In this document: positions 26,804 through 35,975 of the stretch, piece by piece
How positions within the stretch are numbered: position 1 is the stretch's first letter
Layout: each line of letters starts with the position of its first letter
Source: CAYWHE01 sp964458125
GTDB lineage: Bacteria; Bacteroidota; Bacteroidia; AKYH767-A; OLB10
Assembly: GCA_964458125.1 (NCBI GenBank)
Contig: CAYWHE010000005.1
Coordinates: forward strand, 1-40,157
Direction of reading: 5' to 3'
Length of the DNA: 40,157 nt
The notes under the pieces: generated by a model
The model's database searches: none
The model's input: the letters and a program-made list of their open reading frames with translations, nothing else
What the model was told of the DNA's origin: nothing
Position numbers and translations under genes: made by a program

Positions 26804-28417
26804 TTAAAAGTCAAAATACCGGTTGGAAAGCGTTGTCCGGAGACCAGCATACAGCAACAAGGTATTGTTTTTTCCCATAAAATTACTGGTTTGCCTGCTG
26901 ATAACCCCGGCCTCCATTCTCAGGTTATACGCCGGATTCACCAGGTATGCCAGCTGAATCTCGGTAAACAACTGGTTGGTCCGGATTCCCTGCCCGACCC
27001 AGTTTCCGTTTTCATTGGGATGCGTGAGGTAATCCAGTGAAACGTTATGGCCCATGTTGATGTAATTTCCCGCACTGTCCCGCGGATCATACCCCACTTC
27101 CGCATAGATGACCTTGGCCATGACGGAAAACCGGGCATAGGAATAATCCGCAATGCCCAGCAGTTCATAAAAATTGGCGCCCAGCGGATGAGCCAGCGGC
27201 TGGTTATAATGTGCATAGTTGGTAAGCGTGCTTCTGTGCTGGTAGGTATAGGGTCTTGCATAATTAAACTCACCGGTTACATAAAGCCGTTTGACCTTAA
27301 ACAGGTTAAAACACTTCAAGCCCAGCTGAAAAGCCTGCTTGTTGGCCCACCAGCCTTTCCCGGCCTTCACCCGGTTCAGGTTGAACTCATCGAGCAGTAG
27401 CTGTCCGTAAATGAAATTCCTGCTGTTGATTTTAAATTTTCCGGTCAGCGCCATGAAAGCATTATCCGAGGACCCCAGTGAGAACTCCACCGGTCTGAAA
27501 AAAATCAGGGGGTTCAGGTAGTTTATGTCATAGCCGCTGCTTCTCAGGCTGTCGCCTCCCCAGATGATCCCTTCAAAAAAGCCGAGATTAAACCGTTTGC
27601 CGATATCGATATCCAGGTAATGGAAACTGCCGTATTTTTTTTTAAAACTCTGGTCACGGCTGGCCCTGTTGGTATCCAGGTCCTGGAATACCGTATACAG
27701 GTTGGTGTAACGGATTTTCCAGATGGTGGTGTTGATTTTCAGGAAGGGATAATTGAAGGCATTGTCGGACAGGATCATGGAACGGTATCCGTCACCGATG
27801 AAATTTTTATCGATGCCAAACTGAAAGTTAAAATGCTTTTTAAGGGAATAGGAAATTGTTCCGGAGGCAATGTTGTAATCGAAATTCGTATACAGGATTT
27901 TGGTCCTGGCCCCGCCCGGAACCACCCTTGACCGGCGCACCATGGAGTCGACATACAGCGGGAAACGGGCCTGACTTTCCAGGAAACTGGTGGAAAAGGA
28001 AAATCGTTCTCCGATCGAGCCGCTGACCCAGGCGCCCCTGGAATTGATGAAGACGGTTCGGTCGTTTTCCAGGTCGCGTCCGCCGTGGAATTCAAAAAGC
28101 GGATCGGCATAAATGACAAAATCGTCACCCCTGGCCCGCAGGAGATGTTCCTTTAAAAGCTTGCGTCCAACAAATGTGCGGCTGAACCTGGTATCCCTGA
28201 CCGGGCCGGCACCCAGCGAATCAAAATTGGCCACGCGTGCAATATCACTGCTCAGCCAGGGCTTAACCGAAGTATGAAAATCACTGGAGCGTGACTGCAG
28301 GAAAAGTTCATACCGCTGTTGCATTTCCCGGTTCAGGGGAACATACATTTCCTGTGCATGAACCTGGATAAGCTGGAAAAGGGTCCAGCCAAAAAAAAGA
28401 TAAATTCTGTTTTTCAT
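26804..28417 (-). CDS. Outer-membrane beta-barrel protein, RemB/Wzi-like
   Basis: A 537-residue protein with a signal peptide (1-21, ending VHAQ) and alternating hydrophobic and polar strands to a C-terminal NRYFDF, the aromatic ending common in outer-membrane barrels. Phrases such as NFQFGIDKNFIGDGYRSM, NYLNPLIFFRPVEFSLGSSD, FIYGQLLLDEFNL and RPYTYQHRSTLTNYAHYNQP resemble the Bacteroidota proteins annotated as gliding motility protein RemB or capsule assembly Wzi. That assignment rests on my memory of these phrases. The gene follows the epimerase by 49 bases on the same strand, so a role in displaying or anchoring surface polysaccharide is plausible. A direct gliding role is not shown; I saw no other gliding genes in the window. 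Confidence 0.8.
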   Translation of the reverse strand: MKNRIYLFFGWTLFQLIQVHAQEMYVPLNREMQQRYELFLQSRSSDFHTSVKPWLSSDIARVANFDSLGAGPVRDTRFSRTFVGRKLLKEHLLRARGDDFVIYADPLFEFHGGRDLENDRTVFINSRGAWVSGSIGERFSFSTSFLESQARFPLYVDSMVRRSRVVPGGARTKILYTNFDYNIASGTISYSLKKHFNFQFGIDKNFIGDGYRSMILSDNAFNYPFLKINTTIWKIRYTNLYTVFQDLDTNRASRDQSFKKKYGSFHYLDIDIGKRFNLGFFEGIIWGGDSLRSSGYDINYLNPLIFFRPVEFSLGSSDNAFMALTGKFKINSRNFIYGQLLLDEFNLNRVKAGKGWWANKQAFQLGLKCFNLFKVKRLYVTGEFNYARPYTYQHRSTLTNYAHYNQPLAHPLGANFYELLGIADYSYARFSVMAKVIYAEVGYDPRDSAGNYINMGHNVSLDYLTHPNENGNWVGQGIRTNQLFTEIQLAYLVNPAYNLRMEAGVISRQTSNFMGKNNTLLLYAGLRTTLSNRYFDF

Positions 28418-28466
28418 ATGCCTTTTCCGTTAAAAATGAACGTACTGTAACCTGACTGGTATTCTC

Positions 28467-29471
28467 CTAAAAAAGCCTGTCCTTCCAGCTTCTTGGCGTA
28501 TGCTCATTCAGAATTTCGATATCCAGGTGGTATTTAAACGGCCTGACGCCCCTGGTCCGGATGTATTCGATCATTTCCCCGATACCCTTCTCCAGGGAAT
28601 ATCCCGTTTTATAATGGAGCAGACGTCTTGCCTTCTCTGCCGAACAACTGGCCAGTTTCACTTCCATCGGCCGGTCGGGCAGGTAAACCGGCTTGAGCTC
28701 AAACTGGAGCAAACGGGCTATCAGTCTGGCCAGTTCATTAATGGTTACAAACTCCTCGTCGGGACCGATATTGATGACTTCCCCCAGTACATTATCCTGG
28801 AAAGCAAGCTTTTCCAGGCAATCCACGACATCCTGGATAAAACTGAAGCTGCGTTTTTGTTCCCCGTCACCGTAAATAATCGGTTGCCTTCCTTGCAGCA
28901 TCATGTTGATCATGATAGCAGCCACATTGCGGAAGGGATCATCATATTTTTGTCTTTGCCCGATGATATTATGCGGAACGGCGATCACGTAATCCAGCCC
29001 GTGAACCCTGCTGAGGTGTTTAATCGTCAGCTCGGATGCATATTTGGCGATACCATAAGGATCAACAGGGTTACAAACCATGTCCTCCGTAAAGGGAACC
29101 TTATCCAGGAACCCATACCGGGCCATGCTGGAGCAAAACACAAATCGCTTCACCTTATTCTCAATGGATGCACTCAGCAACGACATGGTGATCTGGTAGG
29201 TATTCTCCGTCACCAGGTGAGGGGAAAACACGGAAAGTCCTTCGTAGGCGGTGGATGCACAATGATACACAATGTCGCAACCACGGGTGATTTTTGCCAT
29301 GGAATTCCGGTATTGGCAGTCGTAGGTATAAAACTCCACCTTCGGATTGACATTGTCTTCATATCCCCCCAGGAGGTTATCGGTTCCGACCACCTGGTGA
29401 CCCTGTGCCAACAGGCGGTCGGCGAGGTGACTGCCCAGAAATCCGGCTACCCCGGAAATAAATATTTTCAT
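28467..29471 (-). CDS. NAD-dependent sugar-nucleotide epimerase/dehydratase
   Basis: A 334-residue short-chain (extended SDR) enzyme. The NAD-binding glycine motif is GVAGFLGSHL (residues 7-16). The active site is Ser114/Ser115 in FVFCSSMARYG together with Tyr139 and Lys143 in DPYGIAKYASE. The segment PHNIIGQRQKYDDPFRNVAA and the substrate-binding GDGEQKRSFSFIQDVVD are typical of UDP-hexose or UDP-N-acetylhexosamine 4-epimerases of the GalE/WbpP type. The exact sugar cannot be decided from sequence. It is probably the first gene of a two-gene transcript with the RemB/Wzi-like barrel, consistent with surface glycan production. A near-consensus TACCTTTA box lies on the minus strand at 29494-29501, about 25 bases before the start. 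Confidence 0.9.
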   Translation of the reverse strand: MKIFISGVAGFLGSHLADRLLAQGHQVVGTDNLLGGYEDNVNPKVEFYTYDCQYRNSMAKITRGCDIVYHCASTAYEGLSVFSPHLVTENTYQITMSLLSASIENKVKRFVFCSSMARYGFLDKVPFTEDMVCNPVDPYGIAKYASELTIKHLSRVHGLDYVIAVPHNIIGQRQKYDDPFRNVAAIMINMMLQGRQPIIYGDGEQKRSFSFIQDVVDCLEKLAFQDNVLGEVINIGPDEEFVTINELARLIARLLQFELKPVYLPDRPMEVKLASCSAEKARRLLHYKTGYSLEKGIGEMIEYIRTRGVRPFKYHLDIEILNEHTPRSWKDRLF

Positions 29472-29613
29472 AAAATGGAATAAATCAGAAGGATAAAGGT
29501 ACGAATTGTTCTTTTTCTGCCTGAACGGCTTCCGTTATTTTTCAACAACCGGATTTAATAACTGACCCCAGGTAAAAATACCCGTCAGGTAAAATCAATT
29601 TCCTGAAACAAAT

Positions 29614-29639
29614 TTCATACGGTACGTAAAACGTATGAA
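29614..29639. promoter_or_regulatory. Inverted repeat at the start of the TonB receptor-YfiR-kinase operon
   Basis: The arms TTCATACG and CGTATGAA are perfectly complementary over 8 bases with a 10-base spacer. The right arm ends on the first base of the candidate start codon. It could be an operator or an RNA hairpin that hides the initiation region. The spacer itself contains the palindrome TACGTA. Confidence 0.4.
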
Positions 29640-31630
29640 TGACTATGATGAGAAAGATACTGATACTGCTGTTGCTGATTTCCGTGAATGGGAGGGCGCA
29701 ACTCGTCGAATCCCAGGCTGATAATAGCCCGGATTTTTACAACCTGAGCCTGGAAGAACTGATGAACGTCAGGGTTTCCGTCGCATCCATCAAGGCGCTG
29801 ACCACGCGGGAGGCCCCCGGTATCGTCACCCTGATCACCGAGGAAGAAATTAAAAACTCCGGGGCCAGAGACCTGATGGAACTCCTGAATACCATTCCGG
29901 GCTTTGATTTCGGAGTGGATGTGGAGGGGGTTATAGGCATGGCCGTCAGAGGCAACTGGGCACATGAAGGCAAAATTCTGCTGCTCATCGACGGGCAGGA
30001 AATGAATGAAAACCTGTTTTCCTCCACCCAATTCGGAAACCACTACCCGATTGAAAACATCCGGCAGATTGAAATCATACGCGGACCGGGATCAGCCATG
30101 TATGGCGGATATGCAGAATATGCCGTGATCAACATGATCAGCCGTTCCGGGGAGGAAATAAACGGCCTGTCCGTGAGTGCCCGGACCTCGGCCACCAACC
30201 GCGGATTCTCCGACAGCCGGGGCAGCATCTGCACGGGAAAAAAATGGAAGAACTTTTCATTTTCCCTTTCCGGGTATTCGGGTTTTTCAGAGCGTAGCGA
30301 CAGGACCTACGAGGATTTTGACGGAAACAGCTATTCCATGAAGGGTAATTCGGACATACAAAACCACTATGCCAACGCGGAACTGGAATATAAAAAATTC
30401 CGGATCAGGTTCATTTCCGACATCTATCGCCTCCAGACCCGCGATAACTATACCACGGCCACGTCCAAACCATATACCGAACACTTTGATTCTTATATCC
30501 TCGAACTCAAAAAGGACATTAGTCTTTCCCCGAAGTTCAAATTATACCCGAGGGTATCGTATAAGCGACAGCTGCCCTGGCAGTTCACCGGAAATGCCGA
30601 AAACAATGAAATGGAACCCTACCACATCGGATCGGAAAAGCTTACCGGGAAATTGTCTGCCGGGTATGATCCCTCCGAGAAACTGAGTGTACAGTCCGGT
30701 TTTGATGTTTCGGATAACAAAGCAACCGATTACCAGGAAGGTTCCTATTTCAACAATGGCGAAAAAACAATTCAATTAACCAACAAGGCCGCCTTTCTGC
30801 AGTCGGTCATTCGCCTGGGGTTTGCTGATTTTACCGTAGGCGCCCGGTACAACTTCAGCAACCTTTATAAACCATCATTCCTGCCCCGGATCGGCATTAC
30901 CAGGGTCTATAAAAAATTTCATGTAAAATGCCTTTACAGCCAGGCTTTCCGTCTTCCCAGCATTGAAAACATTAATTACGGAACCGATATTCAACCGGAA
31001 AAAACCTCGGTGCTTGAAATTGAAGGGGGCCTGCTGATCAATGAAAAAATGGTTGTTACCCTGAATGCCTTCGATATACGGACGAATAACACCATCGTGT
31101 ATTATTACGATGTGTTTAATGACGAGGACAGTTATGTTAACTTCTCCCGGTCCGGCACCCGGGGAATCGAACTCGTTTACAAGATCAAGGACCGCTGGGG
31201 ATGGGCCGAATTCAACTATGCTTATTATAAGGCCGGCAATCATTTCAATGTGGAGAATTACCGCGTGGAACAGAATGACCAGCTGCTGCTTGGACTACCG
31301 GCACATAAAATGACCCTGAAAGGGTGCATTAAAATTCATGAGCAGTGGAATATCAGTCCGTCCATGACTTTCAGCAGCGCCCGTTATGGTTGTATCGGGT
31401 TTGATGCGGGACAGCAAAATATATTGAAACGGTATCCGGAGTCCTTTACGGCGGGAATCTACCTGCTGCATGACGACTTCATGGTAAAGGGACTGGACCT
31501 GGCAGCAGGCGTATCCAATATAACGAACAGCAAAATTCAGTATTTACAGCCTTATAACAGTTACCATCCGCCCATACCCGGTCAATCCAGGGAATTTACA
31601 CTGAAACTCACCTATCATATGAACCTGTAA
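29639..31630 (+). CDS. Small TonB-dependent outer-membrane receptor
   Basis: A 663-residue protein with a signal peptide (about 1-20, ending GRAQ), a plug domain (about 50-170: REAPGIVTLITEEEIKNSGA, LLLIDGQEMNE, QIEIIRGPGSAMYGG) and a 22-strand-type barrel to the end. It lacks the carboxypeptidase-like N-terminal extension of SusC proteins, has no SusD partner nearby, and is at the short end for the family, resembling BtuB/CirA-like receptors. Its stop overlaps the start of the YfiR-like gene by one base (TAATG), so translation is coupled. That linkage suggests a signalling rather than a purely nutritional role, though no N-terminal FecA-type signalling domain is visible. ATGs at 29639, 29645 and 29648 are all possible starts. 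Confidence 0.92.
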   Translation: MTMMRKILILLLLISVNGRAQLVESQADNSPDFYNLSLEELMNVRVSVASIKALTTREAPGIVTLITEEEIKNSGARDLMELLNTIPGFDFGVDVEGVIGMAVRGNWAHEGKILLLIDGQEMNENLFSSTQFGNHYPIENIRQIEIIRGPGSAMYGGYAEYAVINMISRSGEEINGLSVSARTSATNRGFSDSRGSICTGKKWKNFSFSLSGYSGFSERSDRTYEDFDGNSYSMKGNSDIQNHYANAELEYKKFRIRFISDIYRLQTRDNYTTATSKPYTEHFDSYILELKKDISLSPKFKLYPRVSYKRQLPWQFTGNAENNEMEPYHIGSEKLTGKLSAGYDPSEKLSVQSGFDVSDNKATDYQEGSYFNNGEKTIQLTNKAAFLQSVIRLGFADFTVGARYNFSNLYKPSFLPRIGITRVYKKFHVKCLYSQAFRLPSIENINYGTDIQPEKTSVLEIEGGLLINEKMVVTLNAFDIRTNNTIVYYYDVFNDEDSYVNFSRSGTRGIELVYKIKDRWGWAEFNYAYYKAGNHFNVENYRVEQNDQLLLGLPAHKMTLKGCIKIHEQWNISPSMTFSSARYGCIGFDAGQQNILKRYPESFTAGIYLLHDDFMVKGLDLAAGVSNITNSKIQYLQPYNSYHPPIPGQSREFTLKLTYHMNL

Positions 31631-32178
31631 TGATATACCTGCTTTTCCAGGCTGCCAGGAAATGGCTCCGGTGGTTTACCACGGTCCTGGTAATCCTTTT
31701 CTGCTCCTCCTTCCAGGGTTCCGGTATTGCCGATGAATACGCTGTCAAGGGTATGTTCCTGTATAATTTTACCAAATACATAGACTGGTCCGCATCCGCT
31801 TCCGGCAATTTGTTTGTGATCGCCGTTTTTGACAAGTCGGAAATTACGCGGAACCTCCAGCAGATTGCGGCCAATAAAAAAGTGAATAACCGCAGCATTG
31901 AAATCAGGACGGTCCACAGCCTGGAGGATGCCGGCAACTGTCAGATTTTTTTCATTCCAAGGGCGTCCGGTCACATCCTGAAAGAAGCCGTTGAACAGCT
32001 TGGAGGTCGCAGTATCCTCATCGTAACCGAGGAAAAGGATATGGCGAAAAAAGGCTCCTGCATCAACATCATTGAGGTGGATGGAAAAATAAAATTTGAA
32101 CTGAACGACAACGCCGTTAAACGTGATGGTCTAAAAATAGCAAGCCAGCTGGAAGCCCTTGCCATACACATAAAATAA
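31630..32178 (+). CDS. YfiR-family (DUF4154) periplasmic protein
   Basis: A 182-residue protein with a hydrophobic export signal (about 12-32). The mature part matches the YfiR/DUF4154 pattern: DEYAVKGMFLYNFTKYIDW near the start, NLFVIAVFDKSEI, then CQIFFIPRASG, GRSILIVTEEKDMAKKGSCI and the C-terminal KFELNDNAVKRDGLKIASQL. Cys104 and Cys144 could form a disulfide; in Pseudomonas YfiR, disulfides control the fold and its repression of the diguanylate cyclase YfiN. Here no GGDEF protein follows. The next gene, 3 bases downstream, is a hybrid histidine kinase, so this protein may modulate that kinase from the periplasm. Overlap with the receptor gene and the 3-base gap to the kinase indicate a single functional unit. 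Confidence 0.88.
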   Translation: MIYLLFQAARKWLRWFTTVLVILFCSSFQGSGIADEYAVKGMFLYNFTKYIDWSASASGNLFVIAVFDKSEITRNLQQIAANKKVNNRSIEIRTVHSLEDAGNCQIFFIPRASGHILKEAVEQLGGRSILIVTEEKDMAKKGSCINIIEVDGKIKFELNDNAVKRDGLKIASQLEALAIHIK

Positions 32179-32181
32179 CCC

Positions 32182-35100
32182 ATGAACCATTTGAACAAAT
32201 TCAACCATTCGCTTAAACTCGACAGGAAAATATACATGGTTTTTGCCATTGTGGTGCTCATTGCCGTATCCAATGCCGTCATCAGCGCCTGGACCATACG
32301 AAACAGTAAAAAAATTGTCTACACCATTTCCCTGGTTACCAATCCCACCCTGGAGAAACTGGAGGAAATGAATCTCCTGGTTACCCGTTCCCGCATGCTG
32401 GTCACCAACTGGGTGTACCTCCCCAGTAACGCCACCGATAAGGACAGCCTGAAGACGCTTAACCACCAGATTTATCCCCAGCTAAAATCCTCGCTCAGCA
32501 ACCTGATGGCTCAGCAACAGTCCGTTCAGAACAGCGACCACATGAAACGTGTATTCCGTGATTATGAGGAGCTGATGCTGTATGAAAACAAGATAACGGA
32601 AACCCTTATACGATTTGACGATTACCAGGATCCGATGAAAAAGTTTGCCGCAGAGGAACTGATTGAAAACGAAATCATCCCACGATCGAATGCGATTATG
32701 CTGCAGCTGAAAGAACTGACCGGGGCCTGCAAGGTGGAGGCAGCGGCCATGCAGGACCGCATGATTTCATCTTACTACTACCTCCTGGTGATGGTACTCG
32801 GACTGGCCGTTCTCATTATTGCATCTGTGCTGATGGCCGGGGCCTATATGCTTAAAAAGGTCATTGTCCCCATAATGAAAATCCGTGAGATTGTCCTGCA
32901 GCTCAGCCGCGGCGAATTGCCGGATTTCAACCTGCGGTTCAGTTATAATGCCCTCGGCGAGATGTCTTACGCCATCCGCCAGCTGATCGACGGCTTAAAA
33001 CGAACGGCCCATTTCACCGGTGAAATTGGAAAAGGGAACCTGAATACGGCCTTTCAGCCGTTAAGCGAAAAGGATGTATTCGGAAGTGCCCTGCTGGAAA
33101 TGCGTACCCGCCTGGCCAGGGCTGCCGAGTCGGATGCCGCCAGGAACTGGGCCAACCAGGGAATGGCTACACTGGGATCTATCCTTCATCAAAATACCGA
33201 AAACATGCATCTGCTTTGCGGTGAAGTGATTGCCGGCCTGGTTCAGTACGTGGAGGCCCAGCAGGGAGCAATTTACCTGGTGAACCGGGAGAATGAAAAT
33301 GATCCTTTTATTGAGCTGGGCGGTTTCTATGGCCTTAACAGGAATACCAGGCAGCAACAGCGCATTGAACTAAAAGAGGGCTTGCTAGGACAGGCCATTG
33401 CCGACAACCGTCAGATTGCCATCACCGGCTTGTCGAACCCCGAATACACCATTGAAACGGGGTTGACAAGATGCCGGAGTTGCCATGTATTTATTGTACC
33501 GCTCTATGCCCGGGGTGAGGTGCTTGGCGCCATTGAAATTGTATCCGCATCGGAAATTTCCCCTGTAAAAACAGCCTTCCTGAGCCATTTTGCGGAAGCA
33601 ATAGCCGCCAATATGTTCAGCCTGCGCGCCCACCTGTTCACCAGGAAACTGCTGGCCGATTCACGTAAACAGGCCGAAGAACTGGCCGCGCAGGAGGAAG
33701 AACTGCGCCAGATCAATGATGAGCTGCTCACCCAGTCCCAGTTACTCAAACTCTCCGAAGAGGAATTAAAATCCCAGCAGGAGGAACTGAAGACGGTCAA
33801 CACCGAACTGGAGACCAAAGCGATCCTGCTGGAAGAAAAAAACCTGACCATTGAAGATGCCAGACAGTCCATTGCATTCAAAGCCGAGCAACTGGAAAAA
33901 AGCAACAAATACAAATCGGCATTCCTGGCCAATATGTCCCACGAATTACGCACCCCGCTGAACAGCGTGCTGATACTGGCCAAACTACTGGCCGATAACA
34001 GGGAAAAAAACCTGAACGATAAACAAACGGAGTATGCCAGGGTCATCCATAAATCCGGATCCGATTTGCTCCTGCTGATCAATGATATCCTGGATCTGTC
34101 CAAAATAGAGTCCGGTAAAATTGAACTGACTCCTGAACAACTGAAACCCTCGGCCATAATCAGTGATCTGCACCAGTTGTTCCGGGAACTTGCCAATGAA
34201 AAAGGAATTCATTTCCAGGCTACCATGGCCCCGAATGTACCCGACCAGCTTTTCACCGACCGCATGCGGCTGGACCAGATCCTGAAAAACCTGTTGTCGA
34301 ATGCCTTTAAATTCACCCCGAAAGACGGCACCGTGACCCTTTCACTCGAGATGGCACCGTCCGATGTTATTTTCAATAATCAGCAGCTATTTGCAGCCAG
34401 GGATATCATTTCCATATCCGTCAGGGATACCGGAATCGGCATCCCGGATGACAAACAACAACTGGTTTTCGAAGCTTTCAAACAGGCCGATGGTTCTACC
34501 AGCCGCAAGTATGGCGGAACCGGGCTTGGATTGGCCATCAGCAGGGAACTGGCACATTTGCTTGGTGGCGACATCGTGCTGATGAGCAGGGAAGGCAAAG
34601 GAAGCACCTTCACGCTTTACCTGCCCATTCTTCATCCCGCTTCTTCCGTTGTTACGGAATCCGGCCGACCAGGAGAAGTCAGCACCGTAGAAGAGTATTC
34701 CCCGGCTAATCGCAGGAAGAATCCAGAAAGCCCTGCTTTTGAAATTTTTGACGACAGGCATCAGCTTGGCGCTGATGATCTGCGAATCCTGATTGTGGAA
34801 GACGATCTCGTTTTCAGCAAAACGCTTATGGAACTGGCGCATTCTTATGGCATGAAAGCCATTGCCACCGTTCAGGGTGATATGGCACTGTCACTGGCTT
34901 CCCGGTTTCTGCCCGACGCCATCCTGCTGGATATGCAATTGCCCGTGATGGATGGCTGGACCGTGCTGAAAAAACTGAAGGAAAACAAAACCCTTTGTCA
35001 TATACCCGTATACGTGATTTCGGGAATGGACAGGCAAAAGCTTGGGATGGACATTGGAGCTGCCGGCTACCTGTTAAAACCGGTTCGCCTGGATGATGTG

Positions 35101-35922
35101 GAAAAAATTCTTGCCACTGTTGGAAGCACCGGTCCTGGCACCGGCAGGGAAAAAATATTGCTGGTTGAAAACGGAAAGCCGGAATTGGAGCGGATTATTC
35201 ATTTTCTCCGGGAAAGAGAAAAAATGGCCAACCTGAAAACCGTTGAAAACCTGGAAGAATGTATTCACAATATGCAACTGGAGAAATTTGACCGGATCCT
35301 GGTAAATGCTTCCCTGGCCAAAACACCTGAAAGCGCTTCCCTGGTCAGCACCATTGAATCAGAAAGCAAAAAGAGAGGCACCACCTTTCTGTTGTATGAT
35401 GAAAAGGACCTTTCGGACGAGTTCATGTTGAATGGCTTCCTGAAAGGAGAGGTGCCGCTGACGCATGAAAAATCGATGGAAACCGTTTCCGGCGAAGCAA
35501 ATTTCAACCGCCCGGCCCGGACTGTTCCTGACTTTCCCGATCTGTTGACCGGAAAAAAAGTCCTGCTGGTTGATGATGACATGCGAAATATCTATGCGAT
35601 CACCAGCATCCTCGAAACCGAAGGCATGGATGTTATCTGCGCATACGATGGACGCGATGCGCTTGAAAAACTAAATGAAACGACTGGAATTGAATTGGTG
35701 CTGATGGATATCATGATGCCGGAAATGGATGGATATGCCGCAACACGGGAAATCAGGAAAAACCCCCTCTGGGAAAAACTTCCCGTTATTGCACTCACCG
35801 CCAAAGCCATGAACGGGGACCGTGAAAAGTGCCTGCTGGCCGGGGCCTCCGATTACCTGAGCAAACCCCTGAACACTGAACAATTACTGAGCGTCATGAA
35901 AATCTGGTTGTATCATGACTGA
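32182..35922 (+). CDS. Hybrid sensor histidine kinase with GAF and three receiver-like domains
   Basis: A 1246-residue inner-membrane sensor. Helix 1 spans about 17-39, a helical periplasmic domain about 40-193, and helix 2 about 196-222, followed by HAMP (about 223-280) and GAF (about 325-475). A long coiled coil (about 490-580) leads into HisKA with His587 in MSHELRTPLN, and an ATPase domain with KNLLSNAFKF, DTGIGIP and GGTGLGLAIS. A receiver with Asp917 (LLDMQLPVMDG) follows, then a degenerate receiver (about 990-1090) with NAS where the phospho-Asp should be, then a final receiver with Asp1176 (VLMDIMMPEMDG). No DNA-binding or cyclase output is present. The GAF domain contains CRSCH (431-435). 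Position in the operon implies input from the YfiR-like protein and phosphotransfer to or from the following kinase. Confidence 0.93.
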   Translation: MNHLNKFNHSLKLDRKIYMVFAIVVLIAVSNAVISAWTIRNSKKIVYTISLVTNPTLEKLEEMNLLVTRSRMLVTNWVYLPSNATDKDSLKTLNHQIYPQLKSSLSNLMAQQQSVQNSDHMKRVFRDYEELMLYENKITETLIRFDDYQDPMKKFAAEELIENEIIPRSNAIMLQLKELTGACKVEAAAMQDRMISSYYYLLVMVLGLAVLIIASVLMAGAYMLKKVIVPIMKIREIVLQLSRGELPDFNLRFSYNALGEMSYAIRQLIDGLKRTAHFTGEIGKGNLNTAFQPLSEKDVFGSALLEMRTRLARAAESDAARNWANQGMATLGSILHQNTENMHLLCGEVIAGLVQYVEAQQGAIYLVNRENENDPFIELGGFYGLNRNTRQQQRIELKEGLLGQAIADNRQIAITGLSNPEYTIETGLTRCRSCHVFIVPLYARGEVLGAIEIVSASEISPVKTAFLSHFAEAIAANMFSLRAHLFTRKLLADSRKQAEELAAQEEELRQINDELLTQSQLLKLSEEELKSQQEELKTVNTELETKAILLEEKNLTIEDARQSIAFKAEQLEKSNKYKSAFLANMSHELRTPLNSVLILAKLLADNREKNLNDKQTEYARVIHKSGSDLLLLINDILDLSKIESGKIELTPEQLKPSAIISDLHQLFRELANEKGIHFQATMAPNVPDQLFTDRMRLDQILKNLLSNAFKFTPKDGTVTLSLEMAPSDVIFNNQQLFAARDIISISVRDTGIGIPDDKQQLVFEAFKQADGSTSRKYGGTGLGLAISRELAHLLGGDIVLMSREGKGSTFTLYLPILHPASSVVTESGRPGEVSTVEEYSPANRRKNPESPAFEIFDDRHQLGADDLRILIVEDDLVFSKTLMELAHSYGMKAIATVQGDMALSLASRFLPDAILLDMQLPVMDGWTVLKKLKENKTLCHIPVYVISGMDRQKLGMDIGAAGYLLKPVRLDDVEKILATVGSTGPGTGREKILLVENGKPELERIIHFLREREKMANLKTVENLEECIHNMQLEKFDRILVNASLAKTPESASLVSTIESESKKRGTTFLLYDEKDLSDEFMLNGFLKGEVPLTHEKSMETVSGEANFNRPARTVPDFPDLLTGKKVLLVDDDMRNIYAITSILETEGMDVICAYDGRDALEKLNETTGIELVLMDIMMPEMDGYAATREIRKNPLWEKLPVIALTAKAMNGDREKCLLAGASDYLSKPLNTEQLLSVMKIWLYHD

Positions 35923-35975
35923 ACCCTTGGCCTGCCATCGATTTCCTTCCCTATAATTATTCATCCTCATTCCTC

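Noticed and set aside
28500..29483. 327-codon open frame antisense to the epimerase gene
   Set aside because: It mirrors a well-recognised SDR enzyme and has no family features; long antisense frames are common opposite GC-richer coding DNA.
33472..33486. Cytochrome c type haem attachment in the hybrid kinase
   Set aside because: The CRSCH motif is in the cytoplasmic GAF domain, where covalent haem c attachment does not occur; it is kept only as a possible metal or redox site.
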